A stretch of 64,000 nucleotides of DNA, from NCBI RefSeq assembly GCF_000701345.1, contig NZ_JNIJ01000027.1, positions 1 to 64,000 of the forward strand. Direction: 5' to 3'. The notes below the pieces were generated by a model, which saw nothing but the letters and a program-made list of their open reading frames with translations, did not search any database and was not told the DNA's origin. Below are positions 24,118 through 33,353 of this stretch, one piece after another. The DNA comes from Bradyrhizobium sp. URHD0069 (GTDB taxonomy: Bacteria > Pseudomonadota > Alphaproteobacteria > Rhizobiales > Xanthobacteraceae). A program made the translations under genes and the position numbers. The first letter of the stretch is position 1. The number at the start of each line of letters is the position of its first letter.

Positions 24118-24627
24118 ATGGCGCCACCCGCCTACGCGTTTCGTCCCATGACTGCCACTGATTTGCCGCTGGTGCGGCGCTGGCTGATGGAGCCGCACGT
24201 CGCCGAGTGGTGGCATGATCCCGAGACATTCGAGTTTGTCAGCGGCGAACTCGACCATCCCGACATGGCCCAGTTCATCGTGACCTTGGATGACCGCCCG
24301 CTGGCTTACCTGCAATGCTACAAGATGAGCGAATGGCATCGCGGCTTTGGCCCGCAACCGGACGGCACGCGCGGGATCGACCAATTCATCGGTGAAGCCG
24401 ACATGGTTGGGCGCGGGCACGGATCGGCATTCATTCGTGCCTTCATTGAGACTTTGCTGAGCAACGGCGTACCGCGCGTCGTGATCGATCCTCGCCCGAT
24501 CAACGCGCGCGCGATACGGGCCTATGAAAAGGCGGGTTTTCGCCGCGACCGGGAGGTGGATACGCCTGACGGACGCGCCCTCCTCATGATCGCTACGCAT
24601 GGTGTGAAAGCTGTTGATGCCGGTTGA
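24118..24627 (+). CDS. GNAT acetyltransferase, AAC(6')-like, copy 1
   Basis: 169 residues. FRPMTATDLPLVRRWLMEPHVAEWW is the opening of the AAC(6')-Ib/RimJ-type branch; RGIDQFIGEADMVGRGHGSAFIRAF holds the acetyl-CoA pyrophosphate loop (R/Q-x-x-G-x-G/A), and ARAIRAYEKAGFRRDREV is the C-terminal motif. The substrate is unknown; resistance activity should not be assumed. Starts 3 nt after hslV and overlaps copy 2 by 11 nt, so probably in one transcript with hslVU. Confidence 0.85.
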   Translation: MAPPAYAFRPMTATDLPLVRRWLMEPHVAEWWHDPETFEFVSGELDHPDMAQFIVTLDDRPLAYLQCYKMSEWHRGFGPQPDGTRGIDQFIGEADMVGRGHGSAFIRAFIETLLSNGVPRVVIDPRPINARAIRAYEKAGFRRDREVDTPDGRALLMIATHGVKAVDAG

Positions 24628-25108
24628 TCGCTATCAATTTCTTCCGATGTCGGAGGCCGATCTGCCGCTGGTGAAGCGTTGGCTGGTAGAACCGCATGTG
24701 GTGCAATGGTGGGGAGATGCTTGCCAGCAATTCGAACTCGTCAGCGGTGACCTCGATGTCGAGGCCATGGATCAATTCATCGTGGCGACGGATGATCGCC
24801 GCTTCGGATATTTGCAGTGCTACGATCCCGAGGTCTGGCCGGATAACGGATTGGGCGCCCATCCCCCGGGCACAAGGGGCATTGACCAGTTCATCGGAGA
24901 ACTGGACATGGTAGATCGCGGGCATGGATCGGCATTCATTCGTATCTTCATTGATCGGCTGCTGGCCGCCGGCGCACCGCGGGTCATCACCGATCCAGAC
25001 CCCGCCAATGCCCGCGCGATACGCGCTTATGAGAAGGCCGGCTTTCAACGCGAGCGCCTCGTCGATACGCCTGACGGACCCGCCCTTTTGATGGTCCGCA
25101 ACCCATGA
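24617..25108 (+). CDS. GNAT acetyltransferase, AAC(6')-like, copy 2
   Basis: 163 residues from the ATG at 24617. It is a tandem paralogue of copy 1: both share SEADLPLVKRWLVEPHVVQW-like openings, RGIDQFIGE-DMV-RGHGSAFIR, and ANARAIRAYEKAGF near the end. The acetyl-CoA loop is intact in both. The distinct middle (FELVSGDLDVEAMDQFIV) suggests divergence in substrate binding. It overlaps copy 1 by 11 nt. Confidence 0.85.
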   Translation: MPVDRYQFLPMSEADLPLVKRWLVEPHVVQWWGDACQQFELVSGDLDVEAMDQFIVATDDRRFGYLQCYDPEVWPDNGLGAHPPGTRGIDQFIGELDMVDRGHGSAFIRIFIDRLLAAGAPRVITDPDPANARAIRAYEKAGFQRERLVDTPDGPALLMVRNP

Positions 25109-25216
25109 CGCTTGAGTACACCGTACCCGCCGCGGCCCGCCTGTCGACGTGGCAGGCAGGTCCGCCGATCATTTAATCCAGCTTGTGCCGGCAACAATTC
25201 AACCTAACTTAGGCCC

Positions 25217-26518
25217 ATGACCGACTTCTCTCCCCGTGAAATCGTTTCCGAACTTGACCGCTTCATCGTCGGGCAGTCCGACGCCAAGCGTGCGGTCTCT
25301 ATCGCGCTGCGCAACCGCTGGCGGCGGCTGCAGCTCACCGGCTCGTTGCGCGAGGAAGTGCTGCCGAAAAACATCCTGATGATCGGACCGACCGGCGTCG
25401 GCAAGACCGAGATCGCGCGGCGGCTCGCCAAGCTTGCGGGCGCGCCGTTCATCAAGGTCGAAGCCACCAAATTCACCGAGGTCGGTTATGTCGGCCGCGA
25501 CGTCGAGCAGATCATTCGCGACCTCGTCGAAGTCGCGATCGCGCAGACCCGGGAGCGCAAGCGCAAGGATGTACAGGCGCGCGCGCAACTCGCCGCCGAG
25601 GATCGCGTGCTCGACGCCCTCGTTGGCGCCAACTCCGGCGCCGCAACTCGCGATTCGTTTCGCAGAAAACTGCGCGCCGGCGAACTCAACGACAAGGAGA
25701 TCGAGATCGAGACGCAGTCCTCGGGCGGAATGCCGATGTTTGAAATTCCGGGTATGCCGGGCGCTCAGATGGGCGCGATCTCGATCGGCGATATCTTCGG
25801 CAAACTGGGCGGACGGACCAAGACCCGCCGCCTGACCGTTGAGGATTCTCACGAGCTTCTCGTCAACGAGGAATCCGACAAGCTGCTGGACAACGACCAA
25901 CTGGTGCAGGAATCGATCAATGCGGTCGAGAACAACGGCATCGTGTTTCTCGACGAGATCGACAAGATTTGCGTGCGCGAAGGGCGCAGCGGCGGCGACG
26001 TGTCGCGCGAAGGGGTGCAGCGCGATCTATTGCCGCTGATCGAAGGCACCACGGTCTCGACCAAGCACGGTACGGTGAAGACCGATCACATCCTGTTCAT
26101 CGCCTCGGGCGCGTTCCATATCGCCAAGCCGTCCGACCTGCTGCCGGAGCTGCAGGGACGCTTGCCGATCCGTGTCGAACTGGCAGCGCTGACCCGCGAC
26201 GACCTGCGCCGCATTCTGACCGAGCCTGAAGCGTCGCTGATCAAGCAATACGTCGCGCTGATGCAGACCGAAGGCGTGACACTGGATATTACCGACGGCG
26301 CCATCGACGCGCTCGCGGACGTGGCCGTCGCCGTCAACTCCTCGGTGGAGAACATCGGCGCGCGCCGATTGCAGACGGTGATGGAGCGCGTGCTGGACGA
26401 GATTTCATTCGCGGCTCCGGACCGCCATGGCGAGACGATCCAGATCGATGCCGCCTATGTGCAGAAGCACGTCGGCGATCTCGCCAAGAACGCGGATTTG
26501 AGCCGTTTCATTCTTTAG
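25217..26518 (+). CDS. hslU: ATP-dependent protease HslVU, ATPase subunit
   Basis: 433 residues, full length. AAA+ unfoldase: Walker A GPTGVGKTEIARRLA, the pore motif GYVGRD, the inserted I-domain (about 110-240), Walker B IVFLDEIDKI, GRLPIRVEL and the C-terminal IGARRLQTVMERVLDEISF, ending DLSRFIL, which docks into HslV. It starts 108 nt after the GNAT pair and ends 18 nt before the convergent smr gene. Confidence 0.96.
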   Translation: MTDFSPREIVSELDRFIVGQSDAKRAVSIALRNRWRRLQLTGSLREEVLPKNILMIGPTGVGKTEIARRLAKLAGAPFIKVEATKFTEVGYVGRDVEQIIRDLVEVAIAQTRERKRKDVQARAQLAAEDRVLDALVGANSGAATRDSFRRKLRAGELNDKEIEIETQSSGGMPMFEIPGMPGAQMGAISIGDIFGKLGGRTKTRRLTVEDSHELLVNEESDKLLDNDQLVQESINAVENNGIVFLDEIDKICVREGRSGGDVSREGVQRDLLPLIEGTTVSTKHGTVKTDHILFIASGAFHIAKPSDLLPELQGRLPIRVELAALTRDDLRRILTEPEASLIKQYVALMQTEGVTLDITDGAIDALADVAVAVNSSVENIGARRLQTVMERVLDEISFAAPDRHGETIQIDAAYVQKHVGDLAKNADLSRFIL

Positions 26519-26536
26519 TTTGTCGCGGCTTGAATT

Positions 26537-27136
26537 TCAGATTTTCGATCGCCTGATCCGCACGTAGAGCGCGCCCTCGCCGCCATGGCCGATATGCGCC
26601 TCTTCGAAACCGACCACCAGCGAGCGGAATTCCGGCAGGCTCAGCCATTGCGGCACCTGGCGGCGCAGCACCCCGCGCTCAAACTCAGCGGCCGTTGCGC
26701 GGCCTTTGCCGGTAATGACAAGCACGAACCGCAGGCCGTCGCTGTGCGCGCGCTGCAAAAAGCCTGATAGCGCGCGATGGGCGCGCGTCTGCGTCATGCC
26801 GTGCAGGTCGAGCCGGGCCTCGATCTCCTTCCGCCCCCGTGAGAGCTGCGAGCGCTCGCGACGTCCAAGCGGCGCCAGCGGCGGCGCTTCCGGCTTTGCT
26901 GCTCGCAGAAATTTGTTTGGCGCAAGCGGCTTCGGTGATGGGGCGGGTTTCGCAGGAGCCGGCATTTCCGCTTCCGCTGCAACAGCCTCGGCCTTTGCAG
27001 CACGCGGCTTCTTGCGCAGCGGCCTGGTCTGTTTGGCGACGCTTTCCCACAGCGCGCGCTCGTCTTCACTCAACGCCCGCCTGCGCCGCGCAGATACGGA
27101 CAATTCCGGAATCGAACTCGATGGCTGACGTTTCAT
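26537..27136 (-). CDS. Smr domain protein
   Basis: 199 residues. The N-terminal 100 residues are low-complexity (Ala, Pro, Lys rich). The C-terminal Smr domain has LDLHGMTQTRAHRALSGFL, VLVITGKGR and a final AHIGHGGEGALYVRIRR. Smr domains are found in nicking nucleases and in ribosome-collision rescue proteins such as SmrB; the role here is unassigned. The start overlaps the mltA stop by ATGA. Confidence 0.88.
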   Translation of the reverse strand: MKRQPSSSIPELSVSARRRRALSEDERALWESVAKQTRPLRKKPRAAKAEAVAAEAEMPAPAKPAPSPKPLAPNKFLRAAKPEAPPLAPLGRRERSQLSRGRKEIEARLDLHGMTQTRAHRALSGFLQRAHSDGLRFVLVITGKGRATAAEFERGVLRRQVPQWLSLPEFRSLVVGFEEAHIGHGGEGALYVRIRRSKI

Positions 27137-28812
27137 GGTCCGCCGTATCGATAACGACGATAGTGGCGGTGGCGACGCATCTCGCGGCTCGGCGTGACGT
27201 TAGGCCGGGCCTCCGGCAGCGGTACTGCTTTCGCAGCAGCCGCTTGAGTCGTTGAGGTTTGCCCGACGGCTGCGGCAGGCGGCGTTGCCGCGGGCGCCGC
27301 GTTCTTCGCGCCTTCCGGAATCTTGACCGTATCTTTTGCGCCAGCAGCCGCCGAAGCCTCCGGCGGCTTGGTGCCGTTTTTCCGGTCTTTCTGTTGCTCC
27401 TTCAGAGGATCGACTTGCGGAAACAATTTTGCAATTTTCTCCGACGGCCTCGGATCCGGCAACGGCATCTTGTGGCCCCGCGCCACCGGATCGAGGCTCT
27501 TCGGCACCAGGATGACGAAACGCACAGTGTGCCGAAAGCGGCCGGACACCCGCCCCGCTTCCGCGCCGGCGCCAAGATAGATGTCGGCGCGCGCCGGGCC
27601 GACGATCGCCGAACCCGTATCCTGCGCCACCATCAACCGCCGAAATGGCGTCTTCGATCGCTCCGACTCAATCGGCAACTCGCCTTCGATAAAGAACGGC
27701 GTGCCATAGACATGCAGCGCCTTGTCGACCGCGATCGAGCGTCCCGGCGTCAGTGGAACGCCTTGCGCACCTACCGCTTCATCCTTGTCGGACAGCTGCA
27801 CCTCGCGGAAGAACACATAGGAACGGTTTTGCCGGCGCAATTCGTTGGCGCCATCGGGATTTTCCTCCATCCATTCCCGGATCTTCTGCATCGACATCTG
27901 ATCTTTCGGGATGATGCCGCGGTCGATCAGGATGCGCCCGACCGGGGTGTAGGGATAACCATTATGCGCATCGTAATTGATGCGTAAGGTCGAGCCGTCC
28001 TCGAGGCGGACCCGTGCCGAGCCCTGGATTTGGGTAAACAGCAAGTCGGTCTGATTTTTCAGCCAGCAGATCTCCAGGCCTCGTCCGGCGATCGCGCCGT
28101 CTTCGATCGCAGCCCGATCATAATAAGGCACGAGCTTGCGACGACCGATCTTGCGAAACACCTCACCCTTGTTGGGCAAGCTACCCGCGCTTTGTTTGAA
28201 GCCGCGGACGAACAGGTTCGAAGGACGGCGATAGACCGGCACGGTGTAGACGTCGGTCTGGGTGCGCGAGCCGTCGATAACAGGCTCATAGTATCCGGTG
28301 ACAAAACCCTCGCCTTCCCCGAGCCGCGAGATTCTCAAAGGAAGAAAATGCGCTTCAAAAAAGCCCTTGGCCTTGGCGTCGTCGGAGATGTCGAGGGCTC
28401 TGGCCGCGCGGCAGGGATCGCGCAGCGAAATGCCCAGAGCTTTGGGATCCGCAGGAGCTTGTCGTTGCGCGGATATCGGCCTGCAGCTCGTGCGAAACGC
28501 CTTGTACGCCTGCAGATGGTCGTCCTCTCGCCAGCCGGCGATATCGGACCACGCGACCGGCATATATTGGCTGCCGCTGATCTCCAGCGGCCAGGCAAGT
28601 TGAGGATATGGAACAAGGCGAGAAGATGAAGGCTGCGGACGTGCGGCGCGTGCGCCATGTGCGGTGGCCGGAGCCAGCGACAACGCGGCCGCGATCACAC
28701 AACACGCGGCGGCGTATCTTCGCAAGCCGCGCGCGTTACTGACCGTTTCCCGTGCCAACCAGCTTCCAGTTCGGATCGTGTGAACTCGTGTCGCGGGCAA
28801 ATGTCCAAACAT
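27133..28812 (-). CDS. mltA: Membrane-bound lytic murein transglycosylase A
   Basis: Up to 559 residues. The ATG at 28812 lies inside the timA frame; a TTG at 28725 would place the signal peptide (LRRYAAACCVIAAALSLAPA) directly at the N-terminus, so the start is uncertain. The MltA barrel follows (VTGYYEPVIDGSRT, GRGLEICWLKNQTDLLFTQI, IQGSARVRLEDG), then the 3D domain with AQDTGSAIVGPARADIYLG and its catalytic Asp. The last 90 residues are a Pro/Ala/Lys-rich tail. It cleaves peptidoglycan glycan strands in the periplasm. Confidence 0.9.
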   Translation of the reverse strand: MFGHLPATRVHTIRTGSWLARETVSNARGLRRYAAACCVIAAALSLAPATAHGARAARPQPSSSRLVPYPQLAWPLEISGSQYMPVAWSDIAGWREDDHLQAYKAFRTSCRPISAQRQAPADPKALGISLRDPCRAARALDISDDAKAKGFFEAHFLPLRISRLGEGEGFVTGYYEPVIDGSRTQTDVYTVPVYRRPSNLFVRGFKQSAGSLPNKGEVFRKIGRRKLVPYYDRAAIEDGAIAGRGLEICWLKNQTDLLFTQIQGSARVRLEDGSTLRINYDAHNGYPYTPVGRILIDRGIIPKDQMSMQKIREWMEENPDGANELRRQNRSYVFFREVQLSDKDEAVGAQGVPLTPGRSIAVDKALHVYGTPFFIEGELPIESERSKTPFRRLMVAQDTGSAIVGPARADIYLGAGAEAGRVSGRFRHTVRFVILVPKSLDPVARGHKMPLPDPRPSEKIAKLFPQVDPLKEQQKDRKNGTKPPEASAAAGAKDTVKIPEGAKNAAPAATPPAAAVGQTSTTQAAAAKAVPLPEARPNVTPSREMRRHRHYRRYRYGGP

Positions 28813-29440
28813 CGGTGATATCGGCGACCTTTTCCGGATTGCCGTCGACGATCGTGCCGGCCTTGTCTCGGGTGACCGAGATCATCTGCGACACGAAACG
28901 AACCGTCAGCTGCGCCGAGCGGTCGCGCGCTTCGGCACCCACCAGCTCGGCCTTGTCGATCGAAACGAATCGCGTTTCCGTCTTCTGCTCGTGCTTTTCG
29001 CGATCCTTGATCACCGCCTCGAAGCTCTCATAGACCTCCGACGACAAGAGATCCTTCAGCGCGCGACGGTCGCCATTGGCGAAGGCCAGCACGATCATCT
29101 CATAGGCGCCGCGGGCGCCGCTGATAAAATGTCGGGGATCGAACGAGGAATCCTGCGCGGCAATGGCGTCGAGCCCCTGGGCCAGCGCGGTGCCTGGTTC
29201 GGCCAGACCTCTCCAGCGATCGGTCGGCGGCGTCACCTCTCCGGTAGGTGCCAGCGGCGTCTGATCGATCACCGTACCTGGCATCGGCACCACTTTATTG
29301 TCCTGAGCCCCCTGCACCACGTTGCGCGCAGGGCGATCGTACGGCGGCCGCTCGTTTCCGGTGCGCTGCCCGAGGACGTTACGCAGACGCAGGAAGATGA
29401 AGACCGCCAGCGCCAGGAAGATGATGGTGTAAATATCCAC
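28736..29440 (-). CDS. Tim44/TimA family protein
   Basis: 234 residues. One N-terminal membrane helix (IYTIIFLALAVFIFLRLRNVLG), a proline-rich linker, and a C-terminal Tim44-like domain (ISGARGAYEMIVLAFANGDR through the final DVWTFARDTSSHDPNWKLV). Alphaproteobacterial TimA proteins are membrane-tethered relatives of mitochondrial Tim44. It is upstream of mltA on the same strand and near secB, which fits an envelope or secretion link. Confidence 0.9.
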   Translation of the reverse strand: MDIYTIIFLALAVFIFLRLRNVLGQRTGNERPPYDRPARNVVQGAQDNKVVPMPGTVIDQTPLAPTGEVTPPTDRWRGLAEPGTALAQGLDAIAAQDSSFDPRHFISGARGAYEMIVLAFANGDRRALKDLLSSEVYESFEAVIKDREKHEQKTETRFVSIDKAELVGAEARDRSAQLTVRFVSQMISVTRDKAGTIVDGNPEKVADITDVWTFARDTSSHDPNWKLVGTGNGQ

Positions 29441-29905
29441 GTCGTATTCGCTTTCTGGTCTGCGCCGGCAAACGGTCCCGGCGGTAGGGTGTTCCCTCGG
29501 GAACGGCAGAGATTACATCCTGGATGGGTCTGCAGCATGTAGGCACGAAACTTGGCCTAGCCAATGGCGCGTTTTGGCAGGAAAAGCCATGCCGGTGGAA
29601 ATAGGCGGAGCCGCTTCGCTCACCCGCTTGCCACCGGCGAATTGTAGCGCGTTTTCGCCCCCAGGGGAAACCCCGGGCAGGTCCGGAAATCGCGCATGTT
29701 CAATAATTTAGCGTGTATCCTGCCCACCGCCCGGCCTCCATGCCCGGTATAATCCGCGCCCTGGCAGGCTACGCGCGATTGTCGTCCTTGTGGAAAGCGG
29801 CGGGGCTATGATAGCCACTCGCCCGACAAAGGCATTTCGCAGACCGGGCGAGTTCGGACGCAAGACCGGCCTCCTCTCGCTCAATCACGTTCCAGGAGAG
29901 ACTCC
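29441..29905. other. Divergent gap between the timA and secB genes
   Basis: 465 nt with no supported gene. It should contain the divergent promoters of timA-mltA-smr and of secB. Short GC-rich palindromes are visible (for instance around 29590-29640) but no motif I would name. AGGAGAG at about 29893-29899 is the ribosome site of secB. Confidence 0.5.
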
Positions 29906-30394
29906 ATGAGCAACGGCAACGGCGCGCCTCCCGAGGCGGCCCCTCCTCCACAGTTGAACGTGCTGGCGCAGTATACCAAGGACCTGTCGTTCGAGAATCC
30001 GAACGCGCCCTCCTCGCTGGCGCCGCAACAGCAGCAGCCGGCGATCAACATCCAGATCAACGTCACCGCCAACAATATCGCCGAAAACGAATATGAAGTG
30101 ACGCTTTCGGTCGAGGGCAAGGCGGAAAACGCCGGCAAGGTGATGTTCAGCTTCGATCTGGCCTATGCCGGCGTATTCCGCATTGTGAACGTTCCGCAGG
30201 AAAACCTGCATCCGCTGGTCATGATCGAATGTCCGCGGCTGTTGTTCCCGTTCGCGCGCGAAATCATCGCGACGTCGGTGCGCGATGGCGGTTTCCCCCC
30301 GCTGATGCTGGATCCGGTCGATTTTGTCGGCCTGTACCGCCAGAACCTGGAGCGGCAGGCTGCCGCACAGGCCACGCAGGCAAAACCGAGCTAA
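29906..30394 (+). CDS. secB: Protein-export chaperone SecB
   Basis: 162 residues, full length. LNVLAQYTKDLSFENPNAP, the strand pair INIQINVTANNIAENEYEVT, YAGVFRI, CPRLLFPFARE and FPPLMLDPVDFVGLY are all SecB signatures. The tetramer holds preproteins unfolded and hands them to SecA. It ends in a 4-nt convergent overlap with dnaQ. Confidence 0.97.
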   Translation: MSNGNGAPPEAAPPPQLNVLAQYTKDLSFENPNAPSSLAPQQQQPAINIQINVTANNIAENEYEVTLSVEGKAENAGKVMFSFDLAYAGVFRIVNVPQENLHPLVMIECPRLLFPFAREIIATSVRDGGFPPLMLDPVDFVGLYRQNLERQAAAQATQAKPS

Positions 30395-31101
30395 GCGCCG
30401 GCGCTTACGGCGCCCAAAAAATCGTTCCAGATCGGCTTGTCGCCCAGCGTGCCGATAAAAGCCTGGTGTGCGATGCGGTCGGCCTCTGTGACCCGGGGCG
30501 CCAGCGGTACCGGGCGTTGCCGCCGCGGCATTTCGCCGTAGGCGCCGACGCGTATATCGCGGCCCTCGGTCGCCAGAATCAGTTGCGATTGGCGGGCGCC
30601 GATCAGGTCGATGTAGACCTCAGCCAAAAGCTCGGCGTCGAGCAATGCGCCGTGCTTGGTGCGGCGAGAATTGTCGATCGCATAGCGCGAACAGAGATCA
30701 TCGAGACGATTCGACACACCCGGATGCTTGCGCCGCGCCAACAGCAGCGTGTCGACCAGCCGCTCGCGCGCAATCGGCGGCCGCTTGATGCGGTCAAGCT
30801 CGGCGTTGATGAAGGCAATATCGAACGACGCATTGTGGATCACCAGCGGCGCGTCGCCGATGAACTCCAGAAATTCCTCGACTACATGGGCGAATAGCGG
30901 TTTGGCGGCGAGGAACTCGCTGGAAAGACCATGCACGGCGAATGCTTCGGCCGGCATGTCGCGCTCTGGATTGATGTGCCGATGGAAGGTCTGACCGGTC
31001 GGCATGCGGTTGAAAATCTCGACGCAGCCGATTTCAACCATCCGGTCGCCCCGAAGCGGATCAAGGCCGGTGGTTTCGGTATCGAGAACGATTTCGCGCA
31101 T
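30391..31101 (-). CDS. dnaQ: DNA polymerase III epsilon subunit, 3'-5' exonuclease
   Basis: 236 residues. The DEDDh exonuclease motifs are present: Exo I VLDTETTGLDP, Exo II HNASFDIAFINAEL, and Exo III with the catalytic His in KHGALLDAELLAEVY. It proofreads for the replicative polymerase. Located 49 nt downstream of coaE on the same strand. Confidence 0.95.
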   Translation of the reverse strand: MREIVLDTETTGLDPLRGDRMVEIGCVEIFNRMPTGQTFHRHINPERDMPAEAFAVHGLSSEFLAAKPLFAHVVEEFLEFIGDAPLVIHNASFDIAFINAELDRIKRPPIARERLVDTLLLARRKHPGVSNRLDDLCSRYAIDNSRRTKHGALLDAELLAEVYIDLIGARQSQLILATEGRDIRVGAYGEMPRRQRPVPLAPRVTEADRIAHQAFIGTLGDKPIWNDFLGAVSAGA

Positions 31102-31150
31102 GAATCACAAGGCCGCAGGAATCAGGAACGAGAAAATCAAGAACGACGAA

Positions 31151-31750
31151 TCAGGAGCGTCGCTGCGGCATTTTAGCAGCCTGATCCAGAATGTCGCGGA
31201 TTTGCGCGCGCACCGGGTCGAGGCCGTATGAGGTATCCACCACGAAATCCGCACGTTTGCGCTTTTCGGCGTCCGGCAGCTGCCGCGCCAGGATGCCGTC
31301 GAGCTTCTCGTTCGTCATATTGTCGCGCGCCAGAATTCGCTGGCGTTGAATTTCAGGCGTTGTCGTCACCACCACCACGGCATCGACGCGGCTCTCGCCG
31401 CCGGTCTCGTACAACAGCGGCACATCGACCACCGCGACCGGCGCGCCGGATTGCTCGGCGTCATGCAGGAATCTTTGACGGGAGGCGCCCAGCATCGGAT
31501 GAACGATCTGCTCGAGCCGCTTGATGGCGACCGGATCATGCACCACTTGCGCCGAAAGTTTGTTGCGATCGACTTTCCCGCCAGCCGTCGTACCTGGAAA
31601 CGCCGCTTCGATCGCTGGCACCGCCTCGCCTTCATATAACATGTGAACGATCGCATCAGCGTCGTAAACCGGGACGCCGGCCTCCGCAAACAGCTTGGCG
31701 GTGGTTGATTTCCCCATCCCGATCGAGCCGGTCAGTCCAAGGACTATCAT
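31151..31750 (-). CDS. coaE: Dephospho-CoA kinase
   Basis: 199 residues. Last step of CoA synthesis. P-loop GLTGSIGMGKSTTAKLF, VYDADAIVH with the catalytic Asp, VVDVPLLYETG, and the lid segment RQRILARDNMTNEKLDGILARQL. In related genomes I would expect aroE directly upstream, but here a palindromic repeat takes that place. Confidence 0.95.
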   Translation of the reverse strand: MIVLGLTGSIGMGKSTTAKLFAEAGVPVYDADAIVHMLYEGEAVPAIEAAFPGTTAGGKVDRNKLSAQVVHDPVAIKRLEQIVHPMLGASRQRFLHDAEQSGAPVAVVDVPLLYETGGESRVDAVVVVTTTPEIQRQRILARDNMTNEKLDGILARQLPDAEKRKRADFVVDTSYGLDPVRAQIRDILDQAAKMPQRRS

Positions 31751-31779
31751 TCACTGCCTCGTCGGAATTGCCGGTTCAG

Positions 31780-31882
31780 TCGTCATCATCCGCGAGAGCG
31801 GATGATCCAGTATGCCGGAACGCTTGTGATCAACCGCAGCCTCGCGGCGTACTGGATGCCCGCCTTCGCGGGCACGAGGGAT
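31780..31882. repeat. Palindromic intergenic repeat, family 2
   Basis: The stretch starts catcatccgcgagagcgg and contains gatgatccagta; its right end carries tactggatgcccgccttcgc and gggca. The inverted words (atccagta/tactggat; a short hairpin cgcgagagcg) form nested stems. It lies between coaE and maf. Confidence 0.6.
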
Positions 31883-31908
31883 ATACTGTATCTGCACGAC
31901 CTCAGCTT

Positions 31909-32517
31909 TCACACCGCAAGCAGATGCTCGCTACGCAAAAACGCGAGCAATGGTAATAGCGGCAGACCGAGGATGGTGAAATGATCGCCTTCGATCCGCT
32001 CGAATAAATGCACACCCGGTCCTTCAAGCTGATAGGCGCCGACGCTTGACGTAACCGCCTCTCCGGCCTCATTCAGATAGGCGTCAATTTCGGCCTCACC
32101 GAGAGCCCGCATGGTCATCCGCGCGATGGTGGCTGTTTCGAATAATATTTTGCCATCGCACGCGACGGCAACCGCGGAGTGCAGTTCATGGCTGCGGCCG
32201 GCCAGCGCGCGCAATTGCTCCGCCGCTTGTGCACGGCCGACAGGCTTGCTGAAGAGCCGACCGCCCAGCGCCAGTGTCTGATCCGCGCCGATGACAAATC
32301 TGCCGTGCTGGCGCGCGGATATTGAAAGCGCCTTCTCGCGCGCCAGAAGTGCCGCTATGTCGCCGGCCGCCGAGAGACCTGAGTCTTGCTGCACGGCGCG
32401 CTCATCGATGTCGGCCGGAACCGCTTCGAAGCTGATGCCGGCATTGGCGAGCAACGCCTGCCGCGCGCGGCTTTGCGAGGCGAGGATCAGCGGATATTTT
32501 CCGCGCCATAGCGTCAT
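31909..32517 (-). CDS. maf: Maf family nucleotide pyrophosphatase
   Basis: 202 residues from the ATG at 32517 (MTLWRGKYPLILASQSRARQ). Maf motifs: LILASQSRARQALL, the acidic ADIDERA, FVIGADQTLALGG, and SVGAYQLEGPG followed by a GLPLLPLLAFL tail. Members hydrolyse non-canonical or modified NTPs. Which subtype it is (dTTP/UTP or m7GTP type) I cannot decide. It overlaps the ppsR stop by ATGA. Confidence 0.92.
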   Translation of the reverse strand: MTLWRGKYPLILASQSRARQALLANAGISFEAVPADIDERAVQQDSGLSAAGDIAALLAREKALSISARQHGRFVIGADQTLALGGRLFSKPVGRAQAAEQLRALAGRSHELHSAVAVACDGKILFETATIARMTMRALGEAEIDAYLNEAGEAVTSSVGAYQLEGPGVHLFERIEGDHFTILGLPLLPLLAFLRSEHLLAV

Positions 32518-33353
32518 TCCGCAAGCCGCTGCCGCTGCCTGTCGGCAAACAGCTTCAGTATGGCGGCGGCGGTTTCCTCGATCGAGCGCCGGGTTACGTC
32601 GAGCTGCATCCAATTGAATTTTGCGCTCAATCGTCGCGCGAATGCGACTTCATCGGCGACCGCCTGGCGATCGATATAATCGTCGTTGCCAGAGCCGGCG
32701 CCCATGCTCAACAGCCGGTTCTGCCGAACCTGGATAAGGCGCTCCGGCGACGCATGAAGACTGACCACAAGCGGCTTTTTCACTGTCTCCAGCTGATGCG
32801 GGATCGGGATGCCAGGCACCAGCGGAACATTCGCGGTGCGGATGCCGCGGTTCGCAAGATATATCGAGGTCGGCGTTTTCGACGTGCGCGATACGCCGAC
32901 CAGAACCACGTCGGCCTCTTCCAAACCTTCGACATGCTGGCCGTCATCGTGCATCATCGTATAATTCAGCGCATCGATGCGTTTGAAATATTCTGCATTG
33001 AGCGTGTGCTGCGCACCAACACGTCCGGTGGTCGGCGCACCGAGGTACGCCTGAAACAGCTGCATGACCGGGCCGATGATTGAGAGGCTCGGTATGTTGA
33101 TCTGCTGGCACTTGGCTTCGAGCCGCCCGACCAGATCCTTCTCCAGCAAAGTAAAAAGCACAATGCCCGGTGCTTCTTCAATTTCGTCCAGCACGCGGTC
33201 GAGCTGCTTCTGGCTGCGGACCAGCGGATAGACATGCTCTACCGGCGTCACGTTGGCGTATTGCGCGGCCACCGCGCGCGCCACCGTGATCAGGGTTTCA
33301 CCGGTCGAATCAGAGACCAGGTGAAGGTGAAAATAATTGCCGGTCGTGGGCAC
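32514..33353 (-). CDS. ppsR: PEP synthase/PPDK regulatory kinase-phosphorylase (DUF299)
   Basis: 279 residues. DUF299 signatures are YFHLHLVSDSTGETL, the ADP-binding loop GVSRTSKTPTSIYLANRG, VPLVPGIPIPHQL, and NWMQLDVTRRSIEETAAAI. These bifunctional enzymes phosphorylate and dephosphorylate PEP synthase or pyruvate phosphate dikinase. It is the first gene of the ppsR-maf pair. Confidence 0.94.
   Translation of the reverse strand: MPTTGNYFHLHLVSDSTGETLITVARAVAAQYANVTPVEHVYPLVRSQKQLDRVLDEIEEAPGIVLFTLLEKDLVGRLEAKCQQINIPSLSIIGPVMQLFQAYLGAPTTGRVGAQHTLNAEYFKRIDALNYTMMHDDGQHVEGLEEADVVLVGVSRTSKTPTSIYLANRGIRTANVPLVPGIPIPHQLETVKKPLVVSLHASPERLIQVRQNRLLSMGAGSGNDDYIDRQAVADEVAFARRLSAKFNWMQLDVTRRSIEETAAAILKLFADRQRQRLAE

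Noticed and set aside
24118..25108. GNAT pair as aminoglycoside resistance genes
   Set aside because: Only family-level similarity to AAC(6') is visible; the core-operon location argues for a housekeeping role.
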